The translations under genes and the position numbers were made by a program. A stretch of DNA of 64,000 nucleotides from Mycolicibacterium aurum (lineage in GTDB: Bacteria; Actinomycetota; Actinomycetes; Mycobacteriales; Mycobacteriaceae). Position 1 is the stretch's first letter. Each line of letters begins with the position of its first letter. Shown piece after piece: positions 58,947 through 64,000 of the stretch. The stretch is from NCBI GenBank assembly GCA_900078775.1, contig LT549889.1:5332001-5396000 (forward strand), given 5' to 3'. A model generated the notes under the pieces. It made no database searches and was not told the DNA's origin. It saw only the letters and a program-made list of their open reading frames with translations.

Positions 58947-60215
58947 TCATCCTCGTCGCAGGACGCCGTCACCGCCATCCGTGCGAAGAGATCGCGGCGC
59001 CAGCCGCTGCAACTGGGTGACGTGCGACGGTTCCAGTTCGTCCAGGGAGGCCACCCCCAGCAGCCGCATGGTTCGGGTGATCTGGCCGGTCAAGATCTCG
59101 ATCATCCGGTCCACGCCGGCCTCGCCGCCTGCCATCAGGCCGTACAGGTAGGCGCGGCCGACCAGGGTGAACCGGGCGCCCAACGCGATGGAGGCGACGA
59201 TGTCGGCGCCGGACATGATGCCGGTGTCCAGGATGATCTCGGTCCGATCGCCCACCGCCGGGGCCACCTGCGGCAGCAGATGGAACGGGATCGGCGCCCG
59301 ATCCAATTGGCGCCCACCGTGATTGGACAACACGATGCCGTCCACGCCGAGGTCGGCGACCGCTTGCGCGTCGGCCGGCGTCTGGATGCCCTTGACCACC
59401 AGCTTGCCCGGCCACTGGGACTTGATCCAGGCCAGGTCCTCGAAGGTGACGGTCGGATCGAACATGCTGTCCAGCAGTTCGGCGACGGTGCCCGACCAGC
59501 GGTCCAGCGAGGCGAAGGCCAGCGGTTCGGTGGTCAGGAAGTCGATCCACCACTGCGGTCGCGGGATCGCGTTGAGGACGGTCTTGGCCGTCAGCGCCGG
59601 CGGGATGGACATGCCGTTGCGGGTGTCGCGCAGCCGGGCCCCGGCCACCGGCACGTCGACGGTGACCAGCAGGGTGTCGTAACCGGCCGCGGCGGCGCGC
59701 TCGACCAGCGCCATCGACCGGTCCCGGTCCTTCCACATGTACAGCTGGAACCAGTTGCGCCCGCGCGGGTTGGCCGCCTTGACATCCTCGATGGAGGCGG
59801 TGCCCATGGTGGACAGCGAGAACGGGATCCCGGCGCGGGCGGCGGCGCGGGCACCGGCGTGCTCGCCCTCGGTCTGCATCATCCGGGTGAACCCGGTCGG
59901 CGCGATGCCGAACGGCAGCTCCGCGCGTCCGCCGAGGATGGTGCAGCTGGTGTCCACCTTCGAGACGTCGCGCAGGATCGCCGGGTGGAACTCGATGTCC
60001 TGGAACGCCTGCCGGGCCCGGGCCAGGGACAGTTCGGCCTCGGCGGATCCGTCGGTGTAGTCGAACGCGGCCCGCGGGGTGCGGCGCTTGGCGATGGTGC
60101 GCAGATCCTCCACCGTCAGGGCGGCGGCCAGTCGGCGTTTGCGCGCGTTCAGCTCGGGCTTCTTGAACTGCATCAGCGGCGCCAGGTCGGCGACCTTGGG
60201 AATGCGGCGTTTCAT
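58947..60215 (-). CDS. lldD2: FMN-dependent alpha-hydroxy-acid dehydrogenase, LldD2-like
   Basis: A 422-residue FMN TIM-barrel enzyme that oxidises L-lactate or a similar 2-hydroxyacid. It matches mycobacterial LldD2 along its length: VADLAPLMQFKKPELNARKR, AKRRTPRAAFDYTDGSAEAE, PFGIAPTGFTRMMQTEGEHA, WFQLYMWKDRDRSMALV, and the active-site block GIVLSNHGGRQLDRAPIPFH. Because the mycofactocin maturase MftD is a relative, a different role cannot be excluded, but no mft genes are nearby. ATG 60215 (MKRRIPKV). First structural gene after the LacI regulator. Confidence 0.85.
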   Translation of the reverse strand: MKRRIPKVADLAPLMQFKKPELNARKRRLAAALTVEDLRTIAKRRTPRAAFDYTDGSAEAELSLARARQAFQDIEFHPAILRDVSKVDTSCTILGGRAELPFGIAPTGFTRMMQTEGEHAGARAAARAGIPFSLSTMGTASIEDVKAANPRGRNWFQLYMWKDRDRSMALVERAAAAGYDTLLVTVDVPVAGARLRDTRNGMSIPPALTAKTVLNAIPRPQWWIDFLTTEPLAFASLDRWSGTVAELLDSMFDPTVTFEDLAWIKSQWPGKLVVKGIQTPADAQAVADLGVDGIVLSNHGGRQLDRAPIPFHLLPQVAPAVGDRTEIILDTGIMSGADIVASIALGARFTLVGRAYLYGLMAGGEAGVDRMIEILTGQITRTMRLLGVASLDELEPSHVTQLQRLAPRSLRTDGGDGVLRRG

Positions 60216-60258
60216 GTCGGTACCTTTCCTGCCGTTGGCCACGATATGGCGCGGGCTT

Positions 60259-61311
60259 TCAAGATCGCCATCGCCGGGCCGCTGCCCGGCCCGGGGCACC
60301 CGCGGGCGTCGCGCCTCCTGTACTCAACCGGACGACCAGCTCCGGCCCGAACAGCACATGGTTGGGTCGGCGGGTTTCGGCCGCGGCCGCCTCGATCAAT
60401 AAATCGATTGCAGTACAGCCGATCTGGATGCGGGGCTGGCGCACCGAGGTCAGTGGCACCACGGCGGACCCGGCGAACTCGATGTCGTCGTAACCGACCA
60501 GGGCGATATCGCCGGGCACGGCCAGGCCGCCGAACACGGTCAGCGTCTGCAGCACACCCAGGGCCAGCAGATCGTTGGCGCAGAAGATCCCGTCGGGGCG
60601 CTGGGCCGGTGGGCGGTCGAGGATCTGCCGGCCCACGGCGCTCCCGGCTGCAATGGTCAGTGCCGCGGTGGGGATGACCTCCAGCCCGGCGCCGGGCACC
60701 CGGGCCAGGGTGTCGCGGGCCCCCTGCAACCGGTCGCGGACCTGCCGCAGCTCCGGCGACCCGCCCACGAACGCGATGCGACGACGGCCGATGGCGGCCA
60801 GATGCTCGGCGGCCAGGGTTCCGCCGGCGATGTCGTCGACGGCCACCGAGTCGAATTCGGTGCCCGCGCCGTCGCGGTCCACCAGCACCACCGGGGTGCC
60901 GCGCCGGCGCAGCGTCTCCAGCCGGTCGAAGTCGTCGCCGATCGGGGAGACGAGCAGGCCGAACACCCGTTGCTCGGCGAAGGCGTCGATGTGCGACCGT
61001 TCGCGCCGCGGGTCGTCGTCGGAGGTGGCCAGCAGCAGGGTCAGGCGGTGGTCGGCGGCGCGGGCCCCGGCGCCGCGGGCGATATCGGTGAAGAACGGGT
61101 TGCCGACGTCGAGCACGACCAGACCGACGCTGCGGGACCGCCCGGCGCGGAGTTGGCGGGCCGCGTCGTTGCGCACGAATCCGAGTGCGTCGATCGCGGC
61201 CTGGACCCGCGCGACCGTGGCGGGGGAGACCTTCTCGGGCGAGTTGAGCACGTTGGACACCGTGCCGACCGATACCGCGGCGGCCGCGGCGACTTCCCGG
61301 ATGCTCACCAC
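60259..61311 (-). CDS. LacI-family transcriptional regulator
   Basis: A 350-residue regulator: N-terminal HTH and hinge IREVAAAAAVSVGTVSNVLN followed by a periplasmic-binding-protein-like sensor domain (GLVVLDVGNPFFTDIARGAG, GIFCANDLLALGVLQ, DIALVGYDDIEFAG). It lies directly upstream of lldD2, amidase and SDR on the same strand with a 43-base gap, so it probably controls that unit. GTG 61311 is the start. Confidence 0.88.
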   Translation of the reverse strand: MVSIREVAAAAAVSVGTVSNVLNSPEKVSPATVARVQAAIDALGFVRNDAARQLRAGRSRSVGLVVLDVGNPFFTDIARGAGARAADHRLTLLLATSDDDPRRERSHIDAFAEQRVFGLLVSPIGDDFDRLETLRRRGTPVVLVDRDGAGTEFDSVAVDDIAGGTLAAEHLAAIGRRRIAFVGGSPELRQVRDRLQGARDTLARVPGAGLEVIPTAALTIAAGSAVGRQILDRPPAQRPDGIFCANDLLALGVLQTLTVFGGLAVPGDIALVGYDDIEFAGSAVVPLTSVRQPRIQIGCTAIDLLIEAAAAETRRPNHVLFGPELVVRLSTGGATPAGAPGRAAARRWRS

Positions 61312-61506
61312 CTGCTCATTTCACCAGATGTGCACCGGTGCCGCGCCGGTCGACACCTTGTGCGGGTCCACCCCGGGTTGGACACTTGGAGTCATGGACA
61401 CCGCGCCGGCCGGGGCGTGACGTACACGACGGTTCCTTGCCGGGGCGGACCTACCTGCGGAGGGCGCTGGTAGGGCCGAGTAGTTATCACGAGGCTGGCA
61501 TGGATC

Positions 61507-61752
61507 ATGAGAAAGAAACTCGCCGCCGCGGTGAGTGCGGCGGCCGCGACTATGGCATTCGCGGGCTGGGCAGCAGCGCCCACGGCGGGCGCTGAGCCGG
61601 CACCCTGCAACAACTTCATCATGTGGGGCAACGGCGGCGGCCAGTGCGACGGGCCGTTCTACGAGGACGGCAGCTTCCAACGCTGCACCACCGTGTTCGT
61701 GCTCGGCATCGGCGGCACGCAGTGTTTCATCGTGCCGGCGCCGCCGCGTTAG
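61507..61752 (+). CDS. Small secreted CDGP-type protein
   Basis: An 81-residue exported peptide. A Sec signal peptide (MRKKLAAAVSAAAATMAFAG, cleavage after about AGAEP) is followed by a mature part of about 50 residues with four cysteines: PCNNF, GGQCDGPFY, FQRCTTV and TQCFIV, likely two disulfides. The C-D-G-P motif defines a small mycobacterial family of unknown function. Its 3' end overlaps the TetR gene on the other strand by 26 bases. Confidence 0.8.
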   Translation: MRKKLAAAVSAAAATMAFAGWAAAPTAGAEPAPCNNFIMWGNGGGQCDGPFYEDGSFQRCTTVFVLGIGGTQCFIVPAPPR

Positions 61753-62359
61753 CGGGGGCTCGCCCGGTGTGAGCACGGACCGCGGGCGCGACCCAGGCGT
61801 GTAGGAAGGCACGCAACTCGGCCCCCTGGCGGGCCGGCCGGCCGGGGTCGAGGATGAACGACTGCAGCGTCCGGAGCATGAACTCCACCAACTCGGCGAG
61901 CGTGGAGTCGGTGAAACCTGCTTCCTCCCAGTCGATGTCGAAACGTTCGAGGATCGACCGGCCAAACCCGACGGCCAGATCGGAGGTCACGCCCGCGGCG
62001 AAGGCGCTGGCTTTGCCCGGTTGGAGCACCAGGCTCAGATAGCGGTCATGGGGTAGTTGCTCGAAGGTGTAGGCGATACCTTCCACCACCGCCTCGGTCG
62101 GGTTGGTGATGGACCCGAGCTGCCCCGCCAGGCGGTCGAGGAATGCGGCCACCGACGAAACGGCGGTGGCGGTCAGGAGGGCCTCTTGGGTGGGGAAGTA
62201 GCGATAGACGGTCTGTCGGGTGATCCCGAGAGTCTGGGCGACCTCGGAGATGCTCACCGTCCCGCGGCTGTCGATCGTGGCACGGGCGGTGCCGAGGATG
62301 CGGGCCACTGCCTCCTCGTCATCGGCGGGGATGTCCCCGGACCAGCCGTGCCTGCGCAT
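61727..62359 (-). CDS. TetR/AcrR family regulator, divergent from Rieske oxygenase
   Basis: A 210-residue regulator with HTH SISEVAQTLGITRQTVYRYF (about residues 36-55) and a long C-terminal domain. ATG 62359 (MRRHGW) is chosen over a codon 45 bases upstream. The divergent promoter holds a TCTTGACAAGA palindrome that overlaps the -35 of the oxygenase gene, so it probably represses that gene. Confidence 0.83.
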   Translation of the reverse strand: MRRHGWSGDIPADDEEAVARILGTARATIDSRGTVSISEVAQTLGITRQTVYRYFPTQEALLTATAVSSVAAFLDRLAGQLGSITNPTEAVVEGIAYTFEQLPHDRYLSLVLQPGKASAFAAGVTSDLAVGFGRSILERFDIDWEEAGFTDSTLAELVEFMLRTLQSFILDPGRPARQGAELRAFLHAWVAPAVRAHTGRAPANAAAPAR

Positions 62360-62390
62360 CGCTCGATGGTCGCACAAATTATGGGCCGAA

Positions 62391-62430
62391 TCTTGACAAG
62401 ACAATCGAGAATGAATGTATGGTCTAGCGG
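62391..62430 (+). promoter_or_regulatory. Promoter and operator of the Rieske oxygenase, leaderless start
   Basis: A -35 TTGACA (62393-62398) and a -10 TATGGT (62418-62423) are separated by 19 bases. Six bases after the -10 comes GTG 62430, so the transcript would begin at the start codon. TCTTGACAAGA (62391-62401) is a palindrome over the -35, a likely TetR site. Confidence 0.5.
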
Positions 62431-63608
62431 TGGTTGCCGATCAAGTGAAGTGCACCGACGAAGCGCTGACCCACCGCGCCTTGCGTCACGCGATGGACGG
62501 TACGACGGATATGGCGGCATGCGAGCTCAAAGTGCCACTGCACTATTACCGCGATCCGAAGATCACCGAGATCGAGGAATCTCAGATTCTGCGCCGGGTG
62601 CCGCTGGCCATCGTGCCGTCGGCGCAGGTCCCGCAGGCCAACGACTACGTGGTGCGGTCCGTGCTCGGGGACTCACTGCTGGTGACCCGGGACCGCGGCG
62701 GTCAGAGTCACGTGCTGCTGAACTACTGCCGGCATCGCGGCGCGATGCCGGCCTGCGGATCGGGTAATGCGGCACGGTTCGTCTGCCCGTACCACGCCTG
62801 GACCTACAAGAACACCGGTGAACTGTTCATGGTGCCGGGCAAATCGGGCTTCGGCTCGATGGACCTCAAGGACTACGGACTTGTCGAACTGCCCTCGGAG
62901 GAACGCTACGGGTTCATCTGGGCGGTGCTCACCGCCGACGCAACCATCGATGTGGACACGCACCTGGGCCCGCTGAAAGATGAACTCGCACTGTGGAACT
63001 ACAGCGCATACGGGTATCACACCGAGCGGGAGTTCTCCTCCGAGGTGTCCTGGAAAGGCGCGCTGGAGGCCTTCGCGGAGGGCTACCACTTCCCATTTGT
63101 GCACGGTGAGAGCCTGATCGGCCAGAACACGCTGCCCAACACCGGTGTCTACGACGAGTTCGGCCGACACCATCGGATCGGGTTCCCGTTCACCTGGATC
63201 AGGAACCTGGCCGAGGGGGGTACACGTCAGGACCCGCAGCCGTCGCTGGATCCGTCGGCGAACATGGGGGTGATCTACTGGGTGTATCCCAATCTGATCC
63301 TCGCGAACAGCCCTGTCGGCGTGGAGATCATCGACATCCTGCCCGAGGGGGACCCCACCCGCTGCACGGTGCGGCACAGCTGGATGGGGCGCGTCCCTGC
63401 GGTCGACGACGATATGCGGGCGTTCTACGACACCGTCTATGAGGGTGTGCACGCCGCGGTGCGTGACGAGGATTTCGCCATGCTGCCCCAGTGCGGGCAG
63501 GGGGTGCGGCACGGTCAGCACGATCACATGATCATCGGCCGCAACGAGATCGGCGTGCAGCACATGATCAAGGTATTCGCCCAGGAGTTGGGCGTCGCGC
63601 TGGAGTGA
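62430..63608 (+). CDS. Rieske-type aromatic ring-hydroxylating oxygenase, alpha subunit
   Basis: A 392-residue iron oxygenase. The N-terminal Rieske domain binds [2Fe-2S] through C100-x-H102 and C119-x2-H122 (YCRHRGA, VCPYHAW). The catalytic domain carries the mononuclear iron histidines in EGYHFPFVHGES and a late Asp in VRDEDFAML. GTG 62430 is preferred to ATG 62415, which lies inside the promoter. No small subunit, ferredoxin or reductase is adjacent, so it may be a homo-oligomeric type served by distant partners. The substrate is unknown, plausibly aromatic or steroid. Confidence 0.9.
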   Translation: MVADQVKCTDEALTHRALRHAMDGTTDMAACELKVPLHYYRDPKITEIEESQILRRVPLAIVPSAQVPQANDYVVRSVLGDSLLVTRDRGGQSHVLLNYCRHRGAMPACGSGNAARFVCPYHAWTYKNTGELFMVPGKSGFGSMDLKDYGLVELPSEERYGFIWAVLTADATIDVDTHLGPLKDELALWNYSAYGYHTEREFSSEVSWKGALEAFAEGYHFPFVHGESLIGQNTLPNTGVYDEFGRHHRIGFPFTWIRNLAEGGTRQDPQPSLDPSANMGVIYWVYPNLILANSPVGVEIIDILPEGDPTRCTVRHSWMGRVPAVDDDMRAFYDTVYEGVHAAVRDEDFAMLPQCGQGVRHGQHDHMIIGRNEIGVQHMIKVFAQELGVALE

Positions 63609-63712
63609 GAAGCTGTGGATGAATCGGTGGCTGTGCACAACTCTGGTCGGAAGTCGCAGGGACAGCCGCGGCGCGCCGCCAATTTGTCGTACCCTCTTGC
63701 GAGAATGATGGT

Positions 63713-64000
63713 ATGCCGCCGCCGACAACACCTTTCGCGGAAAACTACACTGAGCCGCGGCTGGATGTGCTGTTCGACGAGATCGCGGAACTGACCGGGC
63801 AGCGCAACGCCATCGATGGCCGGTTGGTCGAGATCATCGCCGAGATCGACGGCAGAGGTAGCCCCGACGGCAACGCGCTGTGGGGCGTCACCGGCTGCCG
63901 ATCCATCGGCTCGTTGGTGGCCTGGAAGACCGGTGTCAGCCCGCGCCGCGCCGCGACCATGGTCGCCGTTGCGCACCGCATCGACGAACTGCCGCGCTGC
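63713..64000 (+). CDS. 13E12-repeat / DUF222 HNH-endonuclease family protein, N-terminal part
   Basis: Ninety-six codons to the window edge. The start MPPPTTPFAENYTEPRLDVL, then GQRNAIDGRLVEIIAEID, a GVTGCRSIGSLVAWKTGVSP segment and RAATMVAVAHRI match the DUF222 domain of the mycobacterial 13E12 repeat family. These proteins usually end in an HNH nuclease domain, which would lie beyond the window. They occur in many dispersed copies and may be mobile. ATG 63713 is used; two ATGs just upstream are out of frame. Confidence 0.85.
   Translation, partial: MPPPTTPFAENYTEPRLDVLFDEIAELTGQRNAIDGRLVEIIAEIDGRGSPDGNALWGVTGCRSIGSLVAWKTGVSPRRAATMVAVAHRIDELPRC

Noticed and set aside
62415..62429. ATG 62415 as start of the Rieske oxygenase
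   Set aside because: The codon lies just before and overlaps the -10 box, and it has no Shine-Dalgarno site; GTG 62430 coincides with the predicted transcription start.

Overview
The window is high-GC chromosomal DNA from an actinobacterium, most likely a fast-growing mycobacterium of the Mycolicibacterium type. The evidence is the set of families present: F420-type luciferase-like oxidoreductases, three mycofactocin-coupled SDRs, an LldD2-type dehydrogenase, a CDGP-type secreted peptide, many TetR regulators beside P450s, a 13E12/DUF222 protein at the right edge, and several leaderless starts after TANNNT -10 boxes. I saw no tRNA, rRNA, transposase or CRISPR array.

Layout. 1-10.4 kb: partial BKACE gene, rifampin ADP-ribosyltransferase (arr), divergent DHA2 exporter, a GH13 enzyme, an F420 enzyme, a diguanylate cyclase, a hydrolase, and an RsbP-RsbQ energy-stress pair. 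10.4-20.3 kb: glgX, a hydrolase, a GGDEF remnant, the GABA shunt genes gabD (frameshifted) and gabT with a divergent PucR regulator, and a molybdopterin oxidoreductase. 20.3-31.4 kb: LysE exporter, degenerate GGDEF protein, a frameshifted ERG2/sigma-1-receptor-like gene, SDR/P450/TetR and SDR/SDR/CMD/TetR modules with visible operators, a TenA_E-TenA_C pair, and a DJ-1 protein.

31.4-44.1 kb is the most unusual part. A leftward operon encodes COX4-like and NorE-like (CoxIII) membrane subunits plus two paralogous polytopic proteins. It faces a rightward region with three near-identical TetR regulators, a NorD-like VWA protein, a NorQ-like AAA+ ATPase, two paralogous six-helix proteins, two 43-residue single-helix peptides, a 139-residue anchored protein, two NAD(P)-binding amine-dehydrogenase-like proteins and a P450. 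No NorB, NorC or heme-copper subunit I is present. Five TGACT-N2-AGTCA-type sites lie in the promoter gaps. I infer an undescribed membrane redox or oxygenase system that uses NorQ/NorD-type maturation factors.

44.1-57.1 kb looks like organosulfur (or similar small organic) acquisition: an AprA/FrdA-like flavoprotein (split, probably by a frameshift) with a 2x[4Fe-4S] ferredoxin, an exporter, two divergent rhodaneses, an NtaA/DszA-type monooxygenase, a complete peptide-type ABC transporter and a second luciferase-like enzyme. 57.1-64 kb holds a LacI-LldD2-acetamidase-SDR operon, a small secreted protein, a TetR/Rieske oxygenase pair and a truncated DUF222 gene.

Three genes (gabD, the ERG2-like gene, the flavoprotein) are each broken by what looks like one missing base in a G/C run. 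This may reflect assembly quality rather than biology.
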